Assembly (NCBI GenBank): GCA_963759115.1
Contig: CAVWXT010000006.1
Coordinates: forward strand, 186,001 to 250,000
DNA: 64,000 nucleotides
Direction: 5' to 3'
Source of the DNA: CAVWXT01 sp963759115
Lineage (GTDB): Bacteria > Planctomycetota > Planctomycetia > Pirellulales > Thermoguttaceae
In this document: piece by piece, positions 46,449 through 57,296 of the stretch
Layout of the letters: each line of letters starts with the position of its first letter
Position numbering within the stretch: the stretch's first letter is position 1
Notes under the pieces: model-generated
The model's input: the letters and a program-made list of their open reading frames with translations, nothing else
Databases searched by the model: none
Told to the model about the DNA's origin: nothing
Position numbers and translations under genes: made by a program

Positions 46449-47543
46449 CTATCCCTTTGCTTCCTTTGCCCCTTGCACCTCCTTGGCCTCTTTCACTTCC
46501 TTGGGGCGGTTCGTTTCCGTCGGTGGCCCCTTCATGTCGTTGGGCGCCTTCGCCTCCTTGGGGCCGCTGGCCTCTTTGGATTCCTCTTTGGCCACCTTGG
46601 GCCCGGCAACCTCCTTGACCTGCTTCTTGACCTCCTTGGGTTCCCTCACTTCGACGCCTTGACGGAGGTTTTCGCCGAAGTGGAGCCGGCGGCGATGCCC
46701 GTCGTATTCCACGGTCACCTCGCCCGTGGGGTCGATCGTCTGCACGGTGCCGCTGGCGTCGCCGATCTGAAACTGCTCCCCCTCGCTCAGCTTCGACGTC
46801 TTGCCCGCCATGCGATCCTGGATCCAGACCTGCCGCTGCCCGTCGACCTCGACAAAGGCGGTGACAAAGGCAAACTCGGCCGCATCCACCTTGGCCACTC
46901 GGATATCCGGCGTGGGCGGCGAAAAGATGTTCCGCTTCACGATCACGTCAGAATAATCGGCAACCTTCGCCAGCATAAGCGTCGGGGCCTTCGCATTGGA
47001 GAGCTGCTCTTTGCGATCGGCCTTCACCAGCGCGAGGGCCTCGATCTTCATGTTCACCTTCAACTCGGAAGGGCTTGCCCCCGGCTCGATGAGCATCGAG
47101 CGAATTTGATGGAGGTGAGGAGCGGAGTAAAACCCAAAGAGAAACGTCGTCAGGTCCGTCAACGTCGCCTTGCCGACCAGCGTAAATTCAAAGCGCGCGA
47201 AGATGTCTTTCTTCGTCGCCAGGTCTTTGGAGTCGAGGCTGTCGATGCGGATTCTCGCTCCGCGGGCCTTGTCGCGGAGCCAGGTTTGATAGGTCGATCG
47301 CGCCACGCCCGGGTCGGAGGGCAACGAGCGGCGCCGCCACTCGGCAAACAATTTTTCGTCGCGCCGGGCGTCCTCCAACGCCTTCTCCTTCTTCTGCACC
47401 TCGGTCTGCTTGCCGTCGCGATCCAAGAGAAGCTGGGCGGTCGAGCGGGGGTCTCCGGCGAAGAGGAGATAGTAGCCGGCCACGAGGACGACTACGCCGC
47501 CCGCCAGTGAAGCCAGAACTTTCTCACGGCGTTTCAACTTCAT
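46449..47543 (-). CDS. PilO/GspM-like inner-membrane assembly protein with charged tail
   Basis: 364 residues. A short cytoplasmic start and one membrane helix (VLASLAGGVVVLVAGYYLLF) precede a coiled coil and a ferredoxin-like domain (IFARFEFTLVGKATLTDLTT, then FLFGFYSAPHLHQIRSMLIE), the arrangement of PilO/GspM. A PilP/GspC-like part follows (VIVKRNIFSPPTPDIRVAKV; SEGEQFQIGDASGTVQTIDP), and then an unusual Lys/Glu/Pro tail built of K-E-V, K-E-A-K and G-P-K-E repeats (residues about 300-364). The start overlaps the preceding gene (ATGA). It would form the periplasmic bridge between the inner-membrane platform and the secretin. Confidence 0.75.
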   Translation of the reverse strand: MKLKRREKVLASLAGGVVVLVAGYYLLFAGDPRSTAQLLLDRDGKQTEVQKKEKALEDARRDEKLFAEWRRRSLPSDPGVARSTYQTWLRDKARGARIRIDSLDSKDLATKKDIFARFEFTLVGKATLTDLTTFLFGFYSAPHLHQIRSMLIEPGASPSELKVNMKIEALALVKADRKEQLSNAKAPTLMLAKVADYSDVIVKRNIFSPPTPDIRVAKVDAAEFAFVTAFVEVDGQRQVWIQDRMAGKTSKLSEGEQFQIGDASGTVQTIDPTGEVTVEYDGHRRRLHFGENLRQGVEVREPKEVKKQVKEVAGPKVAKEESKEASGPKEAKAPNDMKGPPTETNRPKEVKEAKEVQGAKEAKG

Positions 47544-47971
47544 GGCTTCGCCCCTTCTTTCTGCGATTCTCTCGGCCCGTCCGACGGAGACTCCTTTCGT
47601 GGTCCTTTCCGCGATCCCCTCCGCGATTCTTTGGGGGACCCCTTCGGCGGTCCCTGTGGCGGTCCCGGCGGCGTTTCGCTGGCCGCCTCGTTCGGCGCGG
47701 CCTCAGCCGGTTGCTTGGCGGCCTCCTTGGGCGCTTCGGACGTCGCTTCCTTGGGCGCTTCGGACGTCGCTTCCTTGGCCGCCCCTTTCGATCCCTCTTT
47801 CAGAAGCACTTTGGTCTCGAACGCCACCGAGTAGGGACGCGGGCCTTTGGCGCCTTCCGTGGTCTTGGGCGTGCTGATTTGGCCGCCGGCCTTGCGAATC
47901 CCCTCCCACATCTTGGTGATGGCCTGATCGCTGCGAGCCACGCCTTTCAGATCCATGCCTTTCGTTTCCAA
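47540..47971 (-). CDS. C-terminal continuation of the PilM-PilN-like protein after an in-frame TGA
   Basis: In the same frame as the gene at 47972-49265, right after its TGA. It reads LETKGMDLKGVARSDQAITK, then MWEGIRKAGGQISTP, then PYSVAFETKVLLKEG, which is the expected C-terminal alpha/beta part of PilN. A Lys/Glu/Ala/Pro low-complexity tail follows (EATSEAPKEATSEAPKEA). Either the TGA is an error or mutation (CGA would restore Arg), or translation restarts at the adjacent TTG. It ends overlapping the pilO-like start. Confidence 0.6.
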   Translation of the reverse strand: METKGMDLKGVARSDQAITKMWEGIRKAGGQISTPKTTEGAKGPRPYSVAFETKVLLKEGSKGAAKEATSEAPKEATSEAPKEAAKQPAEAAPNEAASETPPGPPQGPPKGSPKESRRGSRKGPRKESPSDGPRESQKEGAKP

Positions 47972-49265
47972 TCAATTGTCGCTCGCCTTGTCGCTTCGTT
48001 CACCCAGTTTGACGTTCACCGACAACTCGCGGAGGACCGCATCGTCGGCCCTGGGAAACAACTGGCTCAGACTGTAGAGTTGATCCAGCCAGTTGGCCTC
48101 GCCGTCGGTCCATTGCCGAATCTCCTTGACCTGTTCGCGCATCTTCTTCCTCTGGGCGATATCGTCATCCAGCGACTTGGCCCGATCCTGGAGATCCTGG
48201 ACTTCGGAGGCCAACTGGTAATGCTCGATCTTGGTCCAGGTGAAATATCCCAGCGCCAGGACCGCAACGGCCGCGCCGGCCAGGATCCATTGTTTCCGCC
48301 GACTCGGCGGTTCGGCGCGGCGGCGGGGGTGCAGGAAATCGATCGCGTGGCCGGTTTGCCTGAATTCCGCCAGGAGCATGCCCAGCAGCGGCGCAAAGCG
48401 GCCGGGATGGGCGGGCGGCGAATCCTTCAGCGCGCGGCCAAGCTCCACGGCGCCGAACGGATCGAACAGGTCCACGTGGCATCCCCAGCTCGGTCTCGAT
48501 GCGCTGCGCCAGATCGGCGTGCACGCCGTCCTGGCCGCACAGCACGATCGACTCGACCTTCCGCCCGCCCAATTGGTTCTGCACGGCCGCCATCGTCAGG
48601 CGGATCTCGGCCAGCAGGGCGGGCAACGGCGGCGGATCGCCGCTGAAGCGCGTCGTCCGCAGGAAGACCGCCTTGCCGTCGACCACGGCCGTCAGATCGG
48701 CTTCGTCGGCCAACAGATCGACCAGGAGCCGCAACTGCGCCGGCGGCACGGACTTGTCGCCCGCCAACAGCGACGCCGCCTCGCACGGGCGGAGCAGGAG
48801 CCGCCGCATCTTCAGCCCCGCCTGTTGGCAGACCCCTTCGATCTGCTGGATCATCGCCGGCGCAATGGCCGTGGCCAACACGGTGCGCGGGCCGTCCGGC
48901 GCACTCGTCGATGGGCACGAAGTCCAGCAGCCAGTGCTCGTCCAACTCGTTGAACTCGCGGGCCGCCTGGAAGTGGACCATGTCGGGCAGGTCTTCGTCG
49001 GGGGCGGGAGGCAGTTGGAGCTGACGCAACTCGATGCTGCCGCGTCCCACGGCCACCAAGGTCTCGGGACGCCCGATGCCCCGGGCGTCGAGTTCCTCGG
49101 CGATCCGCTGGCCGATGCGTTGCTCGGGCTGATCCGGCTCCGCGCCTTCCTCGTTCCAGGGGATCGAGAAGGCGTGTTCGATCACGACCGACGGTCTCGC
49201 GCCCGCAGGCCACGGCCACGCGGATCTTCACGGCTGTTCCATTCCAGGGCAAGGAGTTGAGGCAT
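47972..49265 (-). CDS. Fused PilM-PilN-like protein (frameshifted)
   Basis: Starts MPQLLALEWN at 49265. The actin-like PilM/GspL part includes VVIEHAFSIPWNEEGAEPDQ, DMVHFQAAREFNELDEHWLL and DFVPID, then QQAGLKMRRLLLRPCEAASL and KVESIVLCGQDGVHADLAQR. Near 48490 it runs directly into the PilN-like part: DFLHPRRRAEPPSRRKQWIL and a membrane helix AGAAVAVLALGYFTWTKI followed by a coiled coil. Frame changes lie near 49210, 48890 and 48480. This fused cytoplasmic-plus-inner-membrane component is the platform for T2SS/T4P assembly, next to pseudopilin genes. Confidence 0.72.
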
Positions 49266-49393
49266 AGGGGAGGTTTCCGCTCGGTTAAGGTTCTTTGGTT
49301 TTTAGGTCTTGGGGCTTCGGTCTTGGGGCTTCGCCACTAACACCGAAGGCCTAAGACCCAAGACCTGTTTCGTTGTCGGCTATGCCTGCGCGT

Positions 49394-49410
49394 GGTGGGC
49401 CATGCCCACC
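49394..49410. repeat. Single hairpin after gspK
   Basis: GGTGGGC-CAT-GCCCACC followed by CTACC, a 7-bp perfect stem with a trinucleotide loop, 22 nt beyond the gspK stop on the minus strand. It resembles one arm of the hairpin-pair elements. The rest of the 166-bp gap to the pilMN start (49265) holds a duplicated TTCTTGGGGCTTCG-like phrase at about 49302-49330. Confidence 0.55.
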
Positions 49411-49431
49411 CTACCAAGATTCGCTCCGACT

Positions 49432-51285
49432 CTACTGCGTCGTGGCGGTTTCCTCCGCCGTGGGCTCGACGGGAAAGCCCCCGGGCGGCCGGCTCACATC
49501 TTTCCAGAATAATAGCTTGGTGGGGTGTTGTGTAGAGTCGAGCAAGACTTCCAGCCGACTGGTGGGTCCGCCCTGCTCGAAAGTGCCGATTACCTGGGCC
49601 CGATAGACCGCGCCGCCCGCCGTGACATAGGGCTGCAGGGTCTTCATGGTCGCAAGCGGCACGATCCCCTCGATCAGGGGCCATGCCTCGCACTGCTGAT
49701 CCGGGGGCGCCAATATCGGATCCATAATCCGATTGGTGATGATCTGATCGACCATGTCGGAAGTCAGCCCCGGAATGCACATGAGGACGGCCCGCGGCGC
49801 CTGATTGATGTTGATCCGCCCCGGGAGCGATTTGCCGGACTGAACCGTGGCATTGGCGAACAACGGAGGAAGGAGGCTGCTTAGCGTTCCGCCCTCCGTT
49901 AGAGGGGATTTTAGGTATTTTTTCGGCGTATTTGTCGTTGTTGCGGTCCCCTTTCCGGTCGTGGCACCGCCTCCACTGCCGCCTCCTCCGCCACTGGCTC
50001 CTCCGCCACTACCTCCTCCACTGCTGCTTCCCCCTGCCTGCTGGCTGGGCAATTTCCACGGTGGCGCCAACCAGGTCCAAAATGCTATTGATGTTGGCAC
50101 TGGCCGTCAGGCTCGCAATGGTCACGTCGGTGGCCGTCGCCGCGGTTCCGGTCTGAATCGTTTGAGTCGTGGCCGTGGAAGCGCCGTAGGCCCGGTAAGC
50201 CACGATGAACGTCGCCGTCGCGTCATCGACGCCCGCCGTCACCAGGTCGTCGTGCAGTTGCTGCAGATTGCTGCCGTTGAGGTTGATTTTGGCCGTGTAA
50301 TCGGTGGGCTTCAGAGTCGACTCCGCACTCCAGAGCGTGAAGTAGGCGGCCCAACCGTGGTCCATCGAGCCATCGGGGTTGTCGACGCCGGCGATATTGC
50401 CGTCGGAGACGGCGCTCGCCGGGATCAGGCCCATCTTGACGGCATCCAGCCCGAACAGCAGTTGGGGAGTCACCCCGCGAACCAAGAGGAGCTCCTCGAT
50501 CGTGACCGGCGGGCCGTTCCGCGGGGTATAACCGGGCGTGAGCGACGTGTAGAAGTCGGACTCGGCGCCGTTCGTGCGGGGCGTGTCATCCGCGTCGATC
50601 CAATCCAGAATGGCGTCCGAGATTTCGTCGGTCATGCTCGGCAAGCTCATCAACATCACTTGGCGGCATCCGTGCCCGTTTGGCCTGCGGCGGTCGTGAT
50701 TGTTGGACCTGTGCCGCCGGTGCCCGTGCCACTGCCGCCCGTGCCACTGCCGCCCGTGCCACTGCCGCTGGTGCCACTGCCACTGGTGCCACTGCCACTG
50801 GTGCCTGTGCCACCCGTGCCTGTGCCACCCGTGCCTGTGCCACCCGTGCCCGATTGGCTTGCACCACCCGCCGACTGTTTGTCGAATTGGAGAATCGTGG
50901 CCAGGTTGATGCGCGCCGATTCGTCTTGCAGGCCGTAGCGGACGCCGACAATCGTCTGATCGCCAAAGCGCGGAGCGATCACGGAGCAGCAGCCGCGGTC
51001 GCGGGGCGAGGTGTCGTCGGCAATCACCACGCCATTGAACCGCTGGGAATTGTCGTAGAGACCGCCCGCAGCGGTTTGGTCGGTGGGGTCGCGATCGAGG
51101 AACTGCCGTGCCAGTTCCACGCCCGACTGGGCCAGCGTCCGCGTCTGGGACTGCCGGGCGGCCATCTGGGCCGCCTTCCGCTCGTTCAGCATCAACTCGG
51201 TGAACCCCAGGCAGGCCATGGCCAGCATGGCGACGACCACCAGCACGAGAACCAGGACGATTCCGCGGCGACTGTTCGTCTTCAT
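49432..51285 (-). CDS. gspK: General secretion pathway protein K (minor pseudopilin), frameshifted
   Basis: Opens NSRRGIVLVLVLVVVAMLAM, the GspK prepilin-like helix, then ELARQFLDRDPTDQTAAGGL. A Gly/Ser/Thr repeat insert follows (encoded at about 50700-50850). The conserved GspK core is SMTDEISDAILDWIDADDTP and LLVRGVTPQLLFGLDAVK, then helix-hairpin-helix-like INLNGSNLQQLHDDLVTAGV. A second Gly/Ser-rich linker and ININQAPRAVLMCIPGLTSD close it. Frame changes sit near 50655 and 50060, both inside or next to low-complexity linkers. It is the tip pseudopilin of the type II system; its large size (about 618 residues) is due to the linkers. Confidence 0.82.
50700..50850. repeat. Tandem repeat encoding a Gly-Thr-Gly-Ser linker in gspK
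   Basis: About ten units of GTGCCACTGCC and GTGCCACCCGTGCC-type phrases, 12-15 bp each, which read on the coding strand as G-T-G-G-S-G-T-G-G and G-S-G-T-S-G. The perfection of neighbouring units points to recent slippage. Confidence 0.75.
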
Positions 51286-51304
51286 GGCTTCACATCCCCT
51301 GGCC

Positions 51305-51510
51305 TCGATTACGATCCCTTGCTGCTTCCGGCACTGCCCTTGCTGCCTCCGGTATTGCCCTTGCTGCCTCCAGTATTGCCCGATCCGCCTCCCGTATTTC
51401 CCGAACCACCCCCGGTACTGCCCGAACCGCCTCCGGTACTGCCCGAACTGCCTCCGGTACTGCCCGAACTGCCTCCGGTATTGCCCGAACCGCCTCCGGT
51501 GCTGCCCGAA
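51305..51510. repeat. Tandem 18-bp repeat at the 3' end of gspJ
   Basis: About eleven units of the type TGCCTCCGGTACTGCCCG and variants, encoding G-S-T-G-G-S or G-N-T-G-G-S on the minus strand. Units differ by single bases. It runs to the stop codon. Confidence 0.75.
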
Positions 51511-52469
51511 CCGCCCGACGAGCCCTGCGAGCCGGCCTGGCTCGGTTTGATCTGCGAGTTGGGGAGATCCACCAGGGTGTCGTAGATGATCAGCGGGCCG
51601 CTGTCCGCCGCCGCCAGACCCAACCGCGCCGCTTTCGGCGGCGGACGGCGAATCGCGATGGTCACTCGCACGGCGCTGGGCATGTAGCCTTGCAGGTTGG
51701 AATCCCAGGTGTCGCTGGTCGTCGTGCTGTCGTAGTAGGTGAACGTGAGTTCCGCGACTTCAGGCGCCAACAGCGAGGTGGCCTGCTCCAGGGTGCTCGA
51801 ATCGCCGTTTTGCGTGGCCATTGCAAACTCGGCGCGATCCACTTCGCGGCGATATAGTCCGGTTCCATCCTGAGTATTCTCCGACACGCCCTGCACGCTC
51901 AGGTCGACCTCGTCAGGAGGGCCGAGGCTATAAGTCACCGTCCTGACATCGCCGAGGTGCGCGGGCATCGTGGGATCATCGTACAACGCCGGCCGGTTTG
52001 GCCGAGGCCGGCGGCTGGTCTGCACCTGCAACTCCTGAACGCTGCCAAAAAGTCCTCCCAAACAGTTTGTTGCTGACGAGGTGGACGACGCCGAAGAGCT
52101 TGATGCGCCGGAAGAACTCGACGAACCTGATGTACCCGTCGTTGACGATCCCCCGGTGGCCGACGATCCTCCCGCGGACGTTCCGCCACTCGAACTCGAT
52201 GCCCCCGACGAGGACGACGGCGCGGGCGTGAAGGGGACGGAGTTGCGGATGTCTTCGGTGATGCGTTGCAGCACGGCCCGCGCGAGTTGGGCTTCCTCCA
52301 CTCCGCCGCGGCTCTTGTCGATAATGCCCAGATTGATATAAATCGCCGACGCCACCAGCCCGAGCACCACCACGGTCAACGACAAGGCCAGAATGACCTC
52401 CAAGAGCGTGAAGGCCGCGCGGCAGTTTTTTCCCAAGGCAGCCGCTGCGCGGCAACCCTGGGCTGTCAT
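51309..52469 (-). CDS. gspJ: General secretion pathway protein J (minor pseudopilin)
   Basis: 386 residues from ATG 52469. The prepilin signal AAFTLLEVILALSLTVVVLG has Glu at +5 and A where the usual G precedes the cleavage site. The GspJ-type body (ARAVLQRITEDIRNSVPFTP; DDPTMPAHLGDVRTVTYSLG; LAPEVAELTFTYYDSTTTSD) is interrupted by a Ser-rich stretch of about 50 residues. It ends with a G-S-T-G-G-S-G-N-T tandem array (encoded at about 51305-51510). It lies 23 nt before gspK and 88 nt after gspI. The long repetitive tail is not found in typical GspJ. Confidence 0.82.
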   Translation of the reverse strand: MTAQGCRAAAALGKNCRAAFTLLEVILALSLTVVVLGLVASAIYINLGIIDKSRGGVEEAQLARAVLQRITEDIRNSVPFTPAPSSSSGASSSSGGTSAGGSSATGGSSTTGTSGSSSSSGASSSSASSTSSATNCLGGLFGSVQELQVQTSRRPRPNRPALYDDPTMPAHLGDVRTVTYSLGPPDEVDLSVQGVSENTQDGTGLYRREVDRAEFAMATQNGDSSTLEQATSLLAPEVAELTFTYYDSTTTSDTWDSNLQGYMPSAVRVTIAIRRPPPKAARLGLAAADSGPLIIYDTLVDLPNSQIKPSQAGSQGSSGGSGSTGGGSGNTGGSSGSTGGSSGSTGGGSGSTGGGSGNTGGGSGNTGGSKGNTGGSKGSAGSSKGS

Positions 52470-52508
52470 ACATAATCCCTTCGGGATACAGAATGGCCTC
52501 TCCTCTGC

Positions 52509-52528
52509 CCCAGACGTAAACGTCTGGG
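52509..52528. repeat. Single hairpin between gspI and gspJ
   Basis: CCCAGACGT-AA-ACGTCTGGG, a perfect 9-bp stem with a 2-nt loop, 30 nt beyond the gspI stop on the minus strand. Same architecture as one arm of the other elements. Confidence 0.55.
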
Positions 52529-52557
52529 CTAGAGAAAAGCGGCAGTATAATCTCACT

Positions 52558-53238
52558 TTACGATCCGCCACCGCCGCCTCCTGTCGTTGCCGACGTGGAA
52601 GTGCTACTCGACGTGCTGTTTGAACTTGGAGGCGTGTACGTGTAGTTGGGATCGGCCATCCATCGAACCAACGCGAACTGCACGGGATGCTGCTCCACGG
52701 GCACATCGCGCGTCACCGTCACGCGCACGGAGATCAAGCCGGTTTCGTCGGTCTGGTCGTTCTCGATGGAATACACCCACGCCGATTCGTTAGGGTCGAT
52801 CGACTCGGTCGTCGAATCATCAAACGGGGTCTTGTCGACCGGGTCGGGGGGAATGACTCCGGTCACAATCTCGGCCAACTTGCTCTCGCAGAGTAGTTGG
52901 GCGTGGGCGATGTCCCGCGCCCCCTTGGCGTTATTGAGGGCCAGCCGGCCGGCTTCGCCCAAAACGGCCATCGCCCCGCCGAAGATCGCCAGGGCGAGGA
53001 TCACCTCCAGCAGTGAAAATCCGTCCCGTCCATTCCTCGTTCCCACGGTCCTCCGTGGGGACGCACCGTCCGCGACGCTCCGCATGTGTGAATTTATTGT
53101 GGGAGGCGACTCCAGTCGCCGAATCTTCCGTGTTTCGCCGCACAATCGGCGACTGGAGTCGCCTCCTACAGCGGTTTCCGGCAAAGATTCACAGCCTCTC
53201 CGCGTCGCTTCCGCTTGTCTCCGTCGTGTTGTTTTCAT
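52558..53238 (-). CDS. gspI: General secretion pathway protein I (minor pseudopilin) with a repeat in its leader
   Basis: The start at 53238 is favoured by 5-nt spacing after gspH. The conserved part is GFSLLEVILALAIFGGAMAV (prepilin signal, G before F) followed by AHAQLLCESKLAEIVTGVIP, then ESAWVYSIENDQTDETGLIS and VRVTVT, and a Ser/Thr/Gly tail. About 75 residues precede the prepilin signal, of which roughly 35 (GGDSSRRLCGETRKIRRLES, then PPTINSH) are the translation of the E-type repeat at 53087-53193. If this start is used, the leader peptide is far longer than the usual 6-20 residues. The alternative is ATG 53085 at the repeat edge. Confidence 0.8.
   Translation of the reverse strand: MKTTRRRQAEATRRGCESLPETAVGGDSSRRLCGETRKIRRLESPPTINSHMRSVADGASPRRTVGTRNGRDGFSLLEVILALAIFGGAMAVLGEAGRLALNNAKGARDIAHAQLLCESKLAEIVTGVIPPDPVDKTPFDDSTTESIDPNESAWVYSIENDQTDETGLISVRVTVTRDVPVEQHPVQFALVRWMADPNYTYTPPSSNSTSSSTSTSATTGGGGGGS
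53087..53193. repeat. E-type nested hairpin-pair element, copy 3, inside the gspI 5' region
   Basis: The same 107-bp length and plan as 34070-34176: outer TGTGAATT and GATTCACA, inner GTGGGAGGCGACTCCAGTC to GACTGGAGTCGCCTCCTAC. It keeps the gspI frame open. Confidence 0.82.
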
Positions 53239-53243
53239 AACGG

Positions 53244-53843
53244 CTACTCCGCGACCGCGTCGCTGACGGTGACCGTGCCGGTAAGCCCCCGCAGCACGAG
53301 CCGAATCGCGCGGTTGCGATCATTGACCAACATCAACCGGGCATTCGACGTGGTGCCGTCGGGATAAAAGAGGATGGGCTCCGACCAGCCGTCGCCGGAA
53401 TCCCCCAGCGACTGCGTTTGTTGATCGGCCGACGCCGTCGGATCGCTCTCGGCGGTGGGGTCGACGAGGAACTTGATTCCCTCGGGCAAGGTCTTTTCGT
53501 GGTGAGGCAGCGTTGTATCGGCCGGCGGCGTGCCCCATGCGTCGCCGCTGCCGGAGGACGAAGTTTCCAACTCGTCCTGCGGCGCCATGCGGAATTGATC
53601 GCCCCCTACCAAGTAACGGAAGGTATAGGTGCAGCCGGACCGCATCGCCGCGACGCGGGCCAGGCACAACTCGCTCCGCACCGAGTCGGCCGCCGTCAGA
53701 ATGCGGCGGCCGGCAAAGGGCCTTTGTAAGACGGGCCAGGTCATGGCGGTAATCGCCGCTACGAGCCCCAACACCAGCAGGACTTCGAGCAATGTGAAGC
53801 CCTGTTTCGCGTCGTGCCGGATGATCCGCCGGTGATTGCTCAT
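53244..53843 (-). CDS. gspH: General secretion pathway protein H (minor pseudopilin)
   Basis: 199 residues. The prepilin signal K-Q-G/FTLLEVLLVLGLVAAITAMT has the conserved Glu. GspH-type features follow: RRILTAADSVRSELCLARVA and AMRSG, then a beta-rich domain ending VLRGLTGTVTVSDAVAE. The start codon shares its A with the gspG stop (TAATG), so translation is coupled. A minor subunit of the pseudopilus. Confidence 0.87.
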   Translation of the reverse strand: MSNHRRIIRHDAKQGFTLLEVLLVLGLVAAITAMTWPVLQRPFAGRRILTAADSVRSELCLARVAAMRSGCTYTFRYLVGGDQFRMAPQDELETSSSGSGDAWGTPPADTTLPHHEKTLPEGIKFLVDPTAESDPTASADQQTQSLGDSGDGWSEPILFYPDGTTSNARLMLVNDRNRAIRLVLRGLTGTVTVSDAVAE

Positions 53844-54251
53844 TACTGGATCCAGTTGCCAATCTGGCCCCTAGGGCCGGTGGTCCAAATATCAGGGCTG
53901 GTCCCAGTATGTCCGGGATACACGTACTGATACGGCTGATTCCAAGGGTCCAGCGGGATGACGCCGCCCTTCAGGTAAGGCCCGTCCCACTTGTTGGGGT
54001 CGGCATCCGGCGGGCAAGCGATCAACGCCTCCAGGGAGCTCGGGTACGAGCCAACCCCCGCCTCGTAGGTTGCCAGCGCCTCATCAAACAGGCCGATCTG
54101 GATCCTGGCCTGGTTGATCCTGGCGCTCTCGCCGACGCCCCGGAGTTGCAGGACGGCAAACGAGGCCAGAATCACCAGGATCGTCATGACCAACAGAACT
54201 TCAATAAGGGTGAAGCCGCGTTCTCGGCGGCGATTGCGGGAGGTACTTCAT
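53843..54251 (-). CDS. gspG: General secretion pathway protein G (major pseudopilin), one frameshift
   Basis: The start at 54251 gives MKYLP, then a frame change restores R-R-R-E-R-G/FTLIEVLLVMTILVILASF, the canonical type IV prepilin cleavage site and helix. The body matches GspG: ARIQIGLFDEALATYEAGVG, then SYPSSLEALIACPPD, WDGPYLKGGVIPLDPWNQPY, and QYVYPG. The late calcium-binding loop is less clear. It forms the pseudopilus that pushes substrates through the secretin. It lies 66 nt after gspF. Confidence 0.88.
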
Positions 54252-54317
54252 GACTGGGCTCCTATTCTTGTGGGGGTTGTTATTCTTTCGCGTTTCGGCC
54301 GCCACGTCCAGATCGCG

Positions 54318-55528
54318 CTAACCGGCGGCGGTACTCATTTTGATAATGGGCAGCAGCAGGGCGATCACCAGCACCAGGATAACGCCCGCCAGCAACAACA
54401 GCATGATCGGCTCCAACAGCCGCACGGTCAGGTCGAGGCGGCGCCAGGTGCGGCGTTCCAGGGAATCGGCCACGGTCAGCAGCACGTTCTCCAGGTTGTT
54501 GGCCTGCTCGGCCACGGCGATCATCTCCACCACCACCGGCGGAAACTGCCCGCTGGCGGCCAGCGGCCCGGCCAGCGGCTGACCGGCCGAGATGTTCTCG
54601 GTGGCTTCGCCGATGGCGGCGGCCAGCACGCGGTTGCCCGTGGCGTCGCGGGAGATCTGCAGCGAGCGGAGGATCGGCACGCCGTTGTGCAGCAGCGTGC
54701 CCAGCACGCGGCAGAAGCGGGCGACGGCCAGCCCCAGGAAGACCGGCCCGGCCAGCGGCAGGCGAATGACGATGCGGTCGCGCCACCAGCGGCCGGCGTC
54801 GGTTCGCAGCCAGCGCCGCAGCCACCAAACGCCGCCGACCAGCGGCCGCCAGCAGCAGCAGGCCCCAGCGCCGCAGCCAGTCGCTGATGGCCAGCAGCCA
54901 ACTCGGTCAGCAGCGGGCAGTTCGCCGCGCTCGCGAAGCCGCGCGAACAGATCCGCGAACTTCGGCACGAAGAACACGACCAGCACGATCACGATGATCG
55001 TGCCGACCACGGCCAGGAAGGCCGGATAGGCGACCGCGCCGACCGTGCGCTTCTTCAGATCGTCCTGGGTTTCGGTGAACTCGGCCACGCGGGCCAGGGC
55101 CTCTTCGAGGAAGCCGCCTTCGCCGCCGGCGCGGACCATGCTGACGGCCATTTCGCCGAACACCGGCTGGAAGCGGGCCATGGCGTCGGCCAGCGTGCTG
55201 CCGTCCTCGACCCGCCGGTGGATCTCGCCCAGGATCGCCTTCAAGCCCGGCGTGCGAGGTCTGCTTCTCGATCACCTCCAGCGACCGCAACAGCGGCACG
55301 CCGCTCCGCAGCAGGTCGGCCAGTTGGCTGTAGGTGGCGGCCAGCAGCGCGGCCGGCACGCGGCGGACCCGCTGCGACTCCGTCGACGGCGCCGCGTCCT
55401 CGACTTGCAGCGGGAAAGATCGCCTGCCCGGCCAGCGCGGCGACCGCCTCGCGGCGGCTGGCCGCCGAGATCGTGCCGGTCAGTCGCTGTCCGGCCTGGT
55501 CGCGGGCAATGTAGCGGAACTCGGGCAT
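54318..55528 (-). CDS. gspF: General secretion pathway protein F (inner-membrane platform), frameshifted
   Basis: Starts MPEFRYIARDQAGQRLTGTI, the normal opening of GspF/PilC. Two T2SF domains follow: LRSGVPLLRSLEVIEKQTS with AMARFQPVFGEMAVSMVRAG and EGGFLEEALARVAEF, then LLHNGVPILRSLQISRDATG with VVVEMIAVAEQANNLENVLL. Membrane helices include VAYPAFLAVVGTIIVIVLVV and LEPIMLLLLAGVILVLVIAL. Frame changes lie near 55420, 55250 and 54880. About 403 residues. Works with the GspE motor. Confidence 0.88.
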
Positions 55529-55559
55529 GGCAGAGGTCGTAACCACTTCTCAACGTGCG

Positions 55560-57296
<1,737 letters not shown>

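Noticed and set aside
50680..51585. Plus-strand open frame with repeated A-T-A-A and L-P-P-V-L units
   Set aside because: Antisense to the Gly/Ser/Thr repeat parts of gspK and gspJ; repetitive DNA keeps all frames open.
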